A DNA stretch of 64,000 bases, taken from positions 723,192 to 787,191 of the forward strand of contig NZ_QLMJ01000002.1 in the NCBI RefSeq assembly GCF_003259845.1. Reading direction: 5' to 3'. Below, in pieces: positions 25,180 to 33,476 of this stretch. A program made the position numbers and the translations under genes. The notes under the pieces are model-generated. The model saw only the letters and a list, made by a program, of their open reading frames with translations. It made no database searches and was not told where the DNA came from. Origin of the DNA: Actinoplanes lutulentus (GTDB lineage Bacteria; Actinomycetota; Actinomycetes; Mycobacteriales; Micromonosporaceae). Each line of letters starts with the position of its first letter. Position 1 is the first letter of the stretch.

Positions 25180-26052
25180 ATGTTCGTCGTCGACTCCCAG
25201 GTTCACATCTGGAAGGAAGAGACCCCGGACCGCCCCTGGGTTCCGGGCGCTCGCGAGCGTATCCGGCTGAACGGCCACCGGGAGGACCCGTTCAGCTACG
25301 AGGAGTGCCTCGCGCTGATGGACGAGGCCGGCGTCAACCGGGCGCTGATCCTGCCGCCGTCATGGGAGGGCGACCGCATCGATTACGCCCTCGAGGCGTG
25401 CGAGGCACACCCGGACCGCTTCGGCATCATGGCCCGCATCCCGCAGAACAAGCCCGCCGAGGGCAAGGCCATGCTGAAGGACTTCGCGCAGAACCCGTAC
25501 GTGAAGGGCACCCGGCTGACGTTCCACCGGCCGATCGACCGCAACTGGATGATCGACGGAACGAACGACTGGTACTGGCCCCTCGCCGAGGAGCTGAACA
25601 TCCCGACGATGGTGCACGCGCCGATCTGGAAGGCCGAGCTCGGCGCCATCGCCGGCAGGCACCCCGGCCTGAAGATCATCATCGATCACATGGGCATCAT
25701 GGCCCGCTGCGTGGACGACGCGATCGGTTACTGGGTGCAGGAGACCGCCGACCTGCACAAATACCCGAACATCTACGTGAAGGTGTCGGCGCTGCCCGGT
25801 TACTCGACGCAGCCCTTCCCGAACCTCAACATCGAGAAGTACGTCCGCGAGATGGTCGACAAGATGGGCCCGCGGCGCTGTTTCTGGGGCACCGACATCA
25901 CCCGCCTGCTGGGCCACGGCCTCAGCTACGTGGAGACCATCGAGCAGTTCACCAAGCACTTCGACTTCTCGCCCGAGGAACTCGAATGGATCATGGGCCG
26001 GGGCATCTGCGAGGTCCTGGACTGGCCGATCGAGTCCCGGGACGCGAACTGA
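25180..26052 (+). CDS. Amidohydrolase-2-family hydrolase or decarboxylase
   Basis: 290 residues, TIM-barrel amidohydrolase type. The N-terminal motif reads DSQVHIW (Q7, H9) where many relatives have HxH. Later metal or catalytic residues are visible: H146 in MVHAPIW, H170 in IIDHMG and D239 in FWGTDITR. The family includes 2-pyrone-4,6-dicarboxylate lactonase (LigI) and ACMSD-type nonoxidative decarboxylases, both relevant to aromatic catabolism. The QxH variant occurs in metal-poor lactonase-like members, which slightly favours a lactonase. A clear AAGGAA site precedes the ATG. The TPP enzyme gene starts 1 nt after its stop. Confidence 0.87.
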   Translation: MFVVDSQVHIWKEETPDRPWVPGARERIRLNGHREDPFSYEECLALMDEAGVNRALILPPSWEGDRIDYALEACEAHPDRFGIMARIPQNKPAEGKAMLKDFAQNPYVKGTRLTFHRPIDRNWMIDGTNDWYWPLAEELNIPTMVHAPIWKAELGAIAGRHPGLKIIIDHMGIMARCVDDAIGYWVQETADLHKYPNIYVKVSALPGYSTQPFPNLNIEKYVREMVDKMGPRRCFWGTDITRLLGHGLSYVETIEQFTKHFDFSPEELEWIMGRGICEVLDWPIESRDAN

Positions 26053-26053
26053 C

Positions 26054-27727
26054 ATGACCCACTCCACCGACGGCGGCGATGCGGTCATCAGCGCGTTCAA
26101 CGCGGTCGGCGCGGATTACATCTTCTCCTCGCCGGGGTCCGAATGGGCCCCGGTGTGGGAGTCGCTGGCCCGCCGCCACCGGGACGGACTGCCCTGCCCC
26201 CACTACCTCGACCTGCTCCACGAGACCGTCGCGGTCGGCATGGCGACCGGGTACGCCTTGATCACCCGACGTGCCCAGGGTGTGCTCCTGCACGCCGGCC
26301 CGGGGCTGCTGCAGGGCTCGATGGCGGTGCACGGCGCGCTGCTGGCCGGCGCACCGATGGTGGTGACCTCCTCGGAGTCGATCACCTACGGCGACGGGCC
26401 GGGCCCGGACCCGGGCGGCCAGTGGTACCGCAACCTCTCCGTGGTCGGCGGCCCGCACACCCTCGCCGCGCCGTTCACCAAGTGGTCGAACCAGGCGGCC
26501 AGCGTGCACACGCTGACCACGATGATCACCCGTAGTGCCGAGCTGGCGGCCCGTGCCCCGGCCGGACCGGTGTACCTGAACATCCCGCTGGAGGTCCTGC
26601 TCGACGAGTGGGACGGCCCGGAACCGAAACCTCTCGCCGCCCCGGGCACCACGGTCAGCTCCGCCGAGGACATACAGGTGGTCCTGGAGCTGCTCGCCGG
26701 CGCCGGGAACCCGGTGATCGTCACCGAGACGACCGGCCGCGAGCCGGGCGGCCTGGAAGCGCTCGTCGTGTTCGCCGAGACGCTGGGCATCCCGGTCGTC
26801 GAGCCCAGCTCGGCGGTCTGCGTGAACTTCCCGCGCGACCACGAACTGCACGCCGGCGGCGACGTCGAGCCGTTCGTCGACACCGCCGACGTGATCGTGC
26901 TGCTGAACTGCCGGGCGCCGTTCTACCCGCCGAGCCGCCGCCCGGCGACCGCGAAGATCGTCGTGATCGACGAGGTGCCGCAGCGGCCGCACATCGTCTA
27001 CCAGGTGCTGAACGCCGACCACTACCTGGAAGGCGGGGTGGCCGCGACGCTGCGGGAGATGGCGGTCCGCTGGACCGAGCAGGGATTGACGCGAGAGGCC
27101 GGGTTTGCCGGCTCGGAGCCCGCCGCAGTCCGGGCAGCCGAGGAGAAGGCCGCGAACAACAGCACCGGCATCGATCCGGTCCACCTCGTCGCCACCCTGC
27201 GCGACCTCCTCGGTGATGACTCCGTCGTCGTCGACGAGACCATCACGCACAGCCGGATCGTCCAGCGGCACCTGCGGCGTACCGCGCCCGACTCCTATTT
27301 CTACGTCCAGGGCGGCCTCGGCCAGGGCATCGCGGTGGCGCTCGGGGTGAAGCTGGCCGCCCCGGACAAACAGGTCGTCTTCACTGTCGGCGACGGGGCG
27401 TTCCTCTACAACCCGATCGTCCAGTCGCTCCAGGCCGCGAAGGCCAACGGGTTGCCCGTCCTCATCCTGGTCTTCAACAACACCGAGTACCGCTCGATGA
27501 AGATGAACCACCTGCGGTTCTATCCGCAGGGCGCTGCGGTCGCCACCGGTGAGTTCCTCGGCAACGACCTGAGCGACCAGCCCGAGCTGTCCGCGTTTGC
27601 CGAGCCGTTCGGGATGCACGGCGAGCACGTCACCGCCGCCGAGGAGCTGGTGCCGGCCCTGGACCGGGCCCTGAAGGCCGTCCGCAACGGCACCACCGCG
27701 ATCGTCAACGTCCGCGTCTCACGCTGA
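26054..27727 (+). CDS. Thiamine-diphosphate-dependent enzyme (acetolactate synthase/benzoylformate decarboxylase superfamily)
   Basis: 557 residues in three domains: N-terminal PYR (about 1-185), central (about 200-335) and C-terminal PP (about 370-530). The catalytic glutamate is E57 in LLHETVAVGMA. The diphosphate motif is GDG at 446-448, running to NN at 475-476. Family members decarboxylate 2-oxo acids or join C2 units. With the hydroxyacid oxidase, Ldh-type dehydrogenase and aldehyde dehydrogenase in the same operon, a 2-oxo-acid decarboxylase in a mandelate-like side-chain pathway is a reasonable guess. It is not the housekeeping acetolactate synthase because no small subunit is present. 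Confidence 0.9.
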   Translation: MTHSTDGGDAVISAFNAVGADYIFSSPGSEWAPVWESLARRHRDGLPCPHYLDLLHETVAVGMATGYALITRRAQGVLLHAGPGLLQGSMAVHGALLAGAPMVVTSSESITYGDGPGPDPGGQWYRNLSVVGGPHTLAAPFTKWSNQAASVHTLTTMITRSAELAARAPAGPVYLNIPLEVLLDEWDGPEPKPLAAPGTTVSSAEDIQVVLELLAGAGNPVIVTETTGREPGGLEALVVFAETLGIPVVEPSSAVCVNFPRDHELHAGGDVEPFVDTADVIVLLNCRAPFYPPSRRPATAKIVVIDEVPQRPHIVYQVLNADHYLEGGVAATLREMAVRWTEQGLTREAGFAGSEPAAVRAAEEKAANNSTGIDPVHLVATLRDLLGDDSVVVDETITHSRIVQRHLRRTAPDSYFYVQGGLGQGIAVALGVKLAAPDKQVVFTVGDGAFLYNPIVQSLQAAKANGLPVLILVFNNTEYRSMKMNHLRFYPQGAAVATGEFLGNDLSDQPELSAFAEPFGMHGEHVTAAEELVPALDRALKAVRNGTTAIVNVRVSR

Positions 27728-27736
27728 GGAACCGTC

Positions 27737-28783
27737 ATGCCGCCTCCCAAAGTCCTCGTGCCGGCCGCTGAGCTGCGCACCTTCACCACGGCGCTGTTCG
27801 CCGCCGCCGGTGTCTCGGCCGAGCACGCCGCCACCATCTCCGACGTGCTGACCTGGGCCAGCCTGCGCGGTGTCGACTCGCACGGCGCCTCCCGGGTGCC
27901 GCGTTACCTGGAGCTGCTCGACTCCGGCGAAGCGAACAAGGCGCCGGCTCTGGCGTTCGGCTCGACCAGCCCCGCCGTCGCGGTGCTCGACGCCGACCGG
28001 GCGCCCGGGCCGGTGGCGCTCACCGCGGCCGCCGACGAGGCGATCAGCCGGGCACGGGCCAGCGGCATCGGCGCGGTCGGCGTACGCCGGACCGTGCACA
28101 CCGGCGCCATCGGTTACTACACGTCCCGGATCGCCGACGCGGGCCTGGTCGGCATCGCCTTCGTCGCCGGGATGCCGAACATGGCGTACCCCGGGGTGAA
28201 GGGCGCCGCCGTCGCGACCAGCCCTCTCTCCATCGCGGTCCCGGCGCCGGACCGGCCGCCCGCGCTGCTCGACATGGCGACGGCCGGCATCGCGCTCGGC
28301 AAGATCGCCCAGTTCCGCAACGCCGGAAAACAACTTCCCGAGGGTACGGCGGCAACGGCCGACGGCACCCCGACGACGGACCCGAACCTCGCGAAGATGC
28401 CGCTGCCCCTGGGCGGCGTCAAGGGCGCCGGCATGTCGCTGGTGTTCGAGCTGCTCACCAGCGTGCTGGTCGGCGCGCCGATCCTCAGCTCGTTCCACAG
28501 CGACGACCCGCAGGGCCGGGTGCACCGGCAGAACGCGCTGATCCTGGCGCTGGACCCGGCAGCCTTCGGCAATGCCGACGAGTTCGGCCCGGCCGTCGCC
28601 GGAACCCTGACCAGCCTCAAGGGGCTGACCAGGGCGGACGACGAGTCGGAGATCCGTTACCCGGGCGAGGGCAGCGCGGCCGTCGCGGGCCGGCGCACCG
28701 CCGAGGGTGTGCCGGTCGCCGCGAAGGTCTGGGCCGAGATCCAGGTGGCCGCCGAGAAGCTGGGTGTCCCGGCCCCGGTGTAA
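27737..28783 (+). CDS. Ldh-family (malate/L-lactate dehydrogenase, YlbC-type) oxidoreductase
   Basis: 348 residues with the hallmarks of the PF02615 family: LTWASLRGVDSHGASRVPRYLE, HTGAIGYYTSRIADAGLVGIAF, MDMATAGIALGKI-like segment, and LGGVKGAGMSLVFELLTSVL. The catalytic His is in the SHGASR motif. Family members use NAD(P) to interconvert 2-hydroxy and 2-oxo acids or imines. It starts 9 nt after the TPP gene and ends the island; the chemoreceptor gene is only 5 nt away tail to tail. Confidence 0.92.
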   Translation: MPPPKVLVPAAELRTFTTALFAAAGVSAEHAATISDVLTWASLRGVDSHGASRVPRYLELLDSGEANKAPALAFGSTSPAVAVLDADRAPGPVALTAAADEAISRARASGIGAVGVRRTVHTGAIGYYTSRIADAGLVGIAFVAGMPNMAYPGVKGAAVATSPLSIAVPAPDRPPALLDMATAGIALGKIAQFRNAGKQLPEGTAATADGTPTTDPNLAKMPLPLGGVKGAGMSLVFELLTSVLVGAPILSSFHSDDPQGRVHRQNALILALDPAAFGNADEFGPAVAGTLTSLKGLTRADDESEIRYPGEGSAAVAGRRTAEGVPVAAKVWAEIQVAAEKLGVPAPV

Positions 28784-28788
28784 AGAGA

Positions 28789-30396
28789 TCAGCGGTACTG
28801 GAAGCGGCCCACCAGGTTGTTCAGGTCGTCGGCCAGGGTCGCCAGCTCGGCGGCGGCCTGCTGGCCCGAGGCCACGGCGGTCCGGCTCTGACCGGCGGCG
28901 GTGGAGACGTACCCGATGTTCTCGGCGATCCGGGCCGCGCCGGACGCGGCGGTCGCCACGTTGCGGTTCATCTCCGAGGTGGTCGCGGTCTGCTCCTCGA
29001 CCGCCGACGCGATGGTGGTCTGGAACTGGTCGATCCTCGCGATGACCTCGCCGATCCGGGTGATCGCGGCGACCGCGCTGTCGGTGTCGGCCTGGATCGC
29101 CTGAACGCGCTGGGAGATGTCCTCGGTCGCCTTCGCGGTCTCCTGGGCCAGCTCCTTGACCTCGCCGGCCACCACCGCGAAGCCCTTGCCGGACTCGCCG
29201 GCCCGGGCCGCCTCGATGGTCGCGTTGAGTGCGAGCAGGTTGGTCTGCTCGGCGATCGAGGTGATCGCCTTGACCACGTCGCCGATCTTCTGCGAGCTGG
29301 CGCCCAGTTTGCTGACCGTCTCGGTGGTCTCCGCCACCACGGACACCGCCTCCATGGTCACCCCGGCGCTGGCGCTGGCGCTCTGCGCGATCTCCTGGAT
29401 CGCCAGCGCCATCTCGTCCGCGCCGGTGGCGACGGTCTGCAGGTTGAAGGAGACCTCCTCGGCGGAGGTGTTCGCCGACTCGGCCCGCTCCGACACCGCC
29501 TGCGAACCGGCCACCGTCTGAGCGTTGACCTGGGACAGGGCCTTCGAGCTCTGCGCCAGCGTGGCGGCACCGTCGGCCAGGGCGGACACCGTGTCGCGTA
29601 CCGAATGGGTGGCCTTGTTGACCGAGCGCGCCATCGCGCCGATCTCGTCCTTGCCGGTCGCCGGGACGGTCCGGGTCAGGTCGCCGGCGGCGACCGCCTC
29701 CATCGCCTCGGCGACCGAGTCCAGCCGGCGGGTGATCGAGCGGGCGGCGGCGAGCGCGCACCCGATACCGATCAGCAGGCCGACGCCGAGGGTGGCGAGC
29801 ACCTCGCGGCGGGCCGACGTGTACCGGTCGTGCGCGGCCTGCGCGGCCTGGGTGGCGGTCGCCGCGGCCTCCTCGGAGAGCACCGCGAGATTGGCGTCCA
29901 TGCCGCTGACCACGGTCTCGAAGTCGATGTCGGCTTCCTTGCCCGCCGCGATGCTGGCCATCGCGGTGCTGTACTGCTCCCACCCGGCGGAAAACGTGGC
30001 AAGCGTCGCCGTTTCGGCGGCGCTCTTGGCCTGGGCCTGGTACGACGCCAGGGCCACGCCGAGGATCTCCATCGCGGCCGCCCGGTTCTTTCCGATGGCG
30101 GCCTGGGCCGTGGCGTCGCCGCCGGCCGAGATCGACGCGGCGGCATAGTGGTTGAGCAGCGACTGCGCGCCGCGCATCTCGCTCAGCAACGCCAGGTTGC
30201 GGACGTTGGTGGTCCGCACCTCGGTCATCCGGCGATCCATGTCGGCCATCCGCATGACCGCCAGCACACAGGCAGCCGTCACGACGACCGCAACAAGCAG
30301 CACAGCGGTGAGAATTTTGTTCCTGACCCGGAGGTTCGTGAACGACCGGGTCAGGAAATTACCGCTCGGGCTGTCCGGCGCTGCTTGAGGGGGCAT
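28789..30396 (-). CDS. Methyl-accepting chemotaxis protein, four-helix-bundle sensor
   Basis: 535 residues from an ATG at 30396; a TTG at 30417 would add 7. A first membrane segment (about 28-48) is followed by a helical extracytoplasmic domain of about 150 residues rich in Ala (4HB_MCP type). A second membrane segment leads into a HAMP domain ([26 protein letters not shown]). The cytoplasmic coiled coil has the conserved tip [33 protein letters not shown]. No che genes lie nearby. Location next to the catabolic island suggests it may sense that substrate; this is inference. Confidence 0.93.
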   Translation of the reverse strand: MPPQAAPDSPSGNFLTRSFTNLRVRNKILTAVLLVAVVVTAACVLAVMRMADMDRRMTEVRTTNVRNLALLSEMRGAQSLLNHYAAASISAGGDATAQAAIGKNRAAAMEILGVALASYQAQAKSAAETATLATFSAGWEQYSTAMASIAAGKEADIDFETVVSGMDANLAVLSEEAAATATQAAQAAHDRYTSARREVLATLGVGLLIGIGCALAAARSITRRLDSVAEAMEAVAAGDLTRTVPATGKDEIGAMARSVNKATHSVRDTVSALADGAATLAQSSKALSQVNAQTVAGSQAVSERAESANTSAEEVSFNLQTVATGADEMALAIQEIAQSASASAGVTMEAVSVVAETTETVSKLGASSQKIGDVVKAITSIAEQTNLLALNATIEAARAGESGKGFAVVAGEVKELAQETAKATEDISQRVQAIQADTDSAVAAITRIGEVIARIDQFQTTIASAVEEQTATTSEMNRNVATAASGAARIAENIGYVSTAAGQSRTAVASGQQAAAELATLADDLNNLVGRFQYR

Positions 30397-30435
30397 GTCC
30401 CCTATATCGTCAGACAATCACCGGTGATGAGAGCT

Positions 30436-31242
30436 TCAGCCTGCCGCCGCCGTCTGGGCGCGTTTGCGGGCCGCCGGGACGACCAGCGGGGTGCCGGTCT
30501 CCGGGTCGTCGATGACCCGGCAGGGCAGGCCGAAGACGTCCTCGACCAGCTCGGCGGTGAGCACCTCGCCGGGCGGGCCGGTCTTCGCGATCTTGCCGTC
30601 GCGCATGGCGATCAGGTGGGTGGCGTACCGGGCGGCGTGGTTGAGGTCGTGCAGGACCGCGACCAGCGTCCGGCCCTGGGTCTCGTGCAGCTCGGCGCAG
30701 AGGTCGAGCACCTCGATCTGGTGCGCGATGTCCAGATATGTGGTCGGCTCGTCGAGCAGCAGCAACGGTGTCTGCTGGGCGAGCGCCATGGCGAGCCAGA
30801 CCCGCTGACGCTGGCCGCCGGACAGCTCGTCGACGTTGCGGTCGGCCAGGTCACCGACGTGGGTGGCGGCCATCGACTCGGTCACCACCTGCTCGTCCTG
30901 TGCCGACCAGCGGCGGATCAGGCTCTGGTGCGGGTACCGGCCGCGAGCCACCAGCTCGGCCACGGTGATGCCGTCCGGCGCGGTCGACGACTGCGGCAGC
31001 AGGCCGAGCGTCTTGGCGACCTGCCGGGTGGGCACCGAGTGCACGTCCTTGCCGTCCAGCAGGACGGTGCCGGCGGCCGGCTTGAGCAGCCGGGACAGCG
31101 CCCGCAGCAGGGTGGACTTGCCGCACGCGTTCGGGCCGATGATCACGGTGAACGAGTCGTCCGGGATGTCGACGCTCAGCTCCTCGGCGATGACCCGCTT
31201 GTCATATGCCAGAGTCATTCCCGTACCGCTGAGGCGACTCAT
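30436..31242 (-). CDS. Siderophore/iron ABC importer ATP-binding protein (FecE-like)
   Basis: 268 residues. Start chosen at the ATG 31242, which has AGGAG 5-6 nt upstream; an ATG at 31263 has none. Walker A GPNACGKST, Q-loop LPQSSTAPDG, signature LSGGQRQRVWLAMAL and Walker B LLLLDEPTTYLD are all present. The fold belongs to the FepC/FecE group. It is the last gene of the minus-strand set and pairs with the two permeases before it. A second full ATPase of the same type is at 37665. Confidence 0.93.
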   Translation of the reverse strand: MSRLSGTGMTLAYDKRVIAEELSVDIPDDSFTVIIGPNACGKSTLLRALSRLLKPAAGTVLLDGKDVHSVPTRQVAKTLGLLPQSSTAPDGITVAELVARGRYPHQSLIRRWSAQDEQVVTESMAATHVGDLADRNVDELSGGQRQRVWLAMALAQQTPLLLLDEPTTYLDIAHQIEVLDLCAELHETQGRTLVAVLHDLNHAARYATHLIAMRDGKIAKTGPPGEVLTAELVEDVFGLPCRVIDDPETGTPLVVPAARKRAQTAAAG

Positions 31243-31266
31243 CTTCTCTCCTGAGTTAGACATTGA

Positions 31267-32295
31267 TCAGATCCGCCCGGCCCGGCGTTCCATGGTGAGC
31301 AGCCAGACCAGATAGGCGCCGCCGATGGCGCCGGTCACCACGCCGACCGGGAGCACCCGGGGCGTGTGCTGCGCGATCCAGTCGGCGCCGACCAGCAGCA
31401 GCGCGCCCATGGCGAGGGCGGGAACCAGGTTCGGCCCGGGCGCCCTGGTGATCTTCTTGGCCAGGTGCGGTGCGATGAGCGCGACGAAGGCGACCGGTCC
31501 CGCCGCTGCCGCGGCGCAGGCCACGAGCAGGGTGGCGGTGAAGAGCGCGGTGGTCCGCAAGGCCTTCACGGGTACGCCCAGCGCGGCCGCCGAGTCGTCG
31601 CCCATCTCCAGGATCCGCAGGCCGGGACCGCAGGCCAGGAGCAGGATGGGCAACGTGAGCACCAGCACGCCGAGCAGCGGGCCGGCCTGCTGCCAGTCCC
31701 GGCCGTCCAGGCTGCCGGTCAGCCAGAGCAGCGCCCGGGCGTTCTCCATCTGCACGCCCCGGGTCAGCAGATAACCGCTGATGCCGGTGAAGATCGCCGA
31801 CATCCCGATGCCGACCAGGATGAACCGGTAACCGTGCAGGCCGTGCTTGCCGCCGACCAGCTGGATCAGCACGGCCGCGCCCAGGCCGCCGGCGACCGCG
31901 GCGAGGGAGAGCTGGGTGCTGCTGCCGCCGAGGATCACCACGGTGAGCGCGGCGGTGCTCGCGCCGTTCGTGATGCCGAGCACATCCGGGCTGCCCAGCG
32001 GGTTGCGGACCAGCGACTGGAAGACCGCGCCACCGGCGGCCAGGGCCATGCCGACCAGGATCGCGGTGATCACCCGGGGCAGGCGCAGCTCGTTGACGAT
32101 GAAGTCCTGCGCCGCGGTGCCCTGACCGAACAGGGTCTTCACCACGTCGGCGGGCGGGATCGGGAACTCGCCGGTGCCCAGGGTCAGCACCGCGATCGCG
32201 GCGGCGAGGAGGGCGGCGACCACCCCGACGACCACGGCACGCGGCCGGACGCCGACCCGGCTGCCGACCGTTTTTTCCAGAGTGAGGGTGGTCAT
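31267..32295 (-). CDS. FecCD-family siderophore permease
   Basis: 342 residues, about nine to ten membrane helices. FecCD signatures: LRLPRVITAILVGMALAAGGAVFQSLVRNPLGSPDVLGITNGAS and a late AAAAAGPVAFVALIAPHLAKKI. The ATG overlaps the stop of the upstream permease by 4 nt (ATGA). It forms a heterodimeric channel with that protein. Confidence 0.94.
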   Translation of the reverse strand: MTTLTLEKTVGSRVGVRPRAVVVGVVAALLAAAIAVLTLGTGEFPIPPADVVKTLFGQGTAAQDFIVNELRLPRVITAILVGMALAAGGAVFQSLVRNPLGSPDVLGITNGASTAALTVVILGGSSTQLSLAAVAGGLGAAVLIQLVGGKHGLHGYRFILVGIGMSAIFTGISGYLLTRGVQMENARALLWLTGSLDGRDWQQAGPLLGVLVLTLPILLLACGPGLRILEMGDDSAAALGVPVKALRTTALFTATLLVACAAAAAGPVAFVALIAPHLAKKITRAPGPNLVPALAMGALLLVGADWIAQHTPRVLPVGVVTGAIGGAYLVWLLTMERRAGRI

Positions 32296-33299
32296 CGGGC
32301 GGCTCGCACGAGGTAGAGGAACAGGGGACCACCGAGGACCGCGGTGACCGTGCCGACCTGCAGCTCGCCGGGGCTGCCGAGGATCCGGCCGAGCACGTCG
32401 GAACCGAGCAGCAGCACCGGCGCGAGCACCGCGGTGTACGGCAACAGCCAGCGCAGGTCCGGCCCGGTGAACGGGCGGACCATGTGCGGGACGAGCAGGC
32501 CGACGAAGACGATCGGGCCGCAGGCGGCGGTGGCGCCGCCGCAGAGCAGGGTGACCGCCACGATGACCGCGGTGCGGATCACCGCGGGCCGGGCGCCGAG
32601 GGCGCGGGCCGCGTCGTCACCGAGCGACAGCGCGTTCAGCGGGCGGGCCGCCGCGAGCGCCACCAGCAGGCCGGCCGCGAAGAACGGCAGCAGCCGGGTC
32701 ACCGTGGCGAAGTCCGCGCTGGCCAGCGAGCCGGCCGTCCAGAACTTGACCTTCTCGATGGCCTGCGAGTCGGAGAGCAGGGTGGCGCTCACATAGGAGT
32801 ACAGCGTCGCGTTGAGCGCCGCTCCGGCGAGAGCGAGCCGGGCCGGGGTCGCCGACCGTCCACCACCGACCGTGTAGACCAGGGCGGTGACGACCGCGGC
32901 GCCGAGCAGGGCGAACCAGATGTATCCGTAGAACGACCCGATGCCGAGGAAGACGGCGGCCGAGGCGACACCGGCCGAGGCGCCGGCGTTGATGCCGAGC
33001 AGACCCGGGTCGGCGAGCGGGTTGCGGGTCAGCGCCTGCATGATCGCGCCGGCCAGGCCGAGCGCCATACCGACCATCAAACCGAGCAGGGTACGCGGAA
33101 GCCGCATCTCGTGGACGATCCGGTAGTACGGCGAAGCGGGGTCGGTGAGTCCGGCCCAGACCTCGCCGATGCTGAGGAACCGTGCGCCGAAACCGATGCT
33201 GAGCACGAGCACCACGGCGAGCAGGATCACCGAGACGAGCAGGCCGGTGAGGCGTACCGGGAAGCGCCTGCCCGGGTGCGCGGGACCGGGTTTGTCCAC
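32292..33299 (-). CDS. FecCD-family siderophore permease
   Basis: 335 residues from a GTG at 33299. Signatures: MRLPRTLLGLMVGMALGLAGAIMQALTRNPLADPGLLGINAGAS and TAACGPIVFVGLLVPHMVRPFTGPD. The GTG has no clear ribosome site. In the same frame a CTG at 33365 has GGGAG 6 nt upstream and would add 22 residues (starting STYDTPTDQG), so a rare CTG start is possible. It is the first gene of the minus-strand iron set, about 50 nt from the iron box if the CTG is used. Confidence 0.92.
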   Translation of the reverse strand: MDKPGPAHPGRRFPVRLTGLLVSVILLAVVLVLSIGFGARFLSIGEVWAGLTDPASPYYRIVHEMRLPRTLLGLMVGMALGLAGAIMQALTRNPLADPGLLGINAGASAGVASAAVFLGIGSFYGYIWFALLGAAVVTALVYTVGGGRSATPARLALAGAALNATLYSYVSATLLSDSQAIEKVKFWTAGSLASADFATVTRLLPFFAAGLLVALAAARPLNALSLGDDAARALGARPAVIRTAVIVAVTLLCGGATAACGPIVFVGLLVPHMVRPFTGPDLRWLLPYTAVLAPVLLLGSDVLGRILGSPGELQVGTVTAVLGGPLFLYLVRAAR

Positions 33300-33416
33300 G
33301 TCGCCGGGACCGGCCGGTGACGTGGTGCGGATCCCCTGGTCCGTCGGGGTGTCATAGGTGGACAGTTGATGCTCCCGTCACGGTTCGGTAGATCCTGTTG
33401 ACGCGCGTTCGGTTCG

Positions 33417-33432
33417 TTAGGTTAGCCTAACC
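33417..33432. promoter_or_regulatory. Iron box (IdeR/DmdR-type operator)
   Basis: TTAGGTTAGCCTAACC contains the near-perfect palindrome GGTTAG-C-CTAACC and closely matches the actinobacterial IdeR/DmdR1 consensus TTAGGTTAGSCTAACCT. It is the only such box in the region and lies between divergent iron-uptake genes, so Fe(II)-loaded repressor would shut both directions. Confidence 0.93.
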
Positions 33433-33476
33433 ATTCACGCGGTCGAGTGACCGGTCGTACCCATGAGAAAGACTCG

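Noticed and set aside
26054..27727. Housekeeping acetolactate synthase large subunit
   Set aside because: No small regulatory subunit or ilvC is adjacent, and the gene is embedded in a catabolic run.
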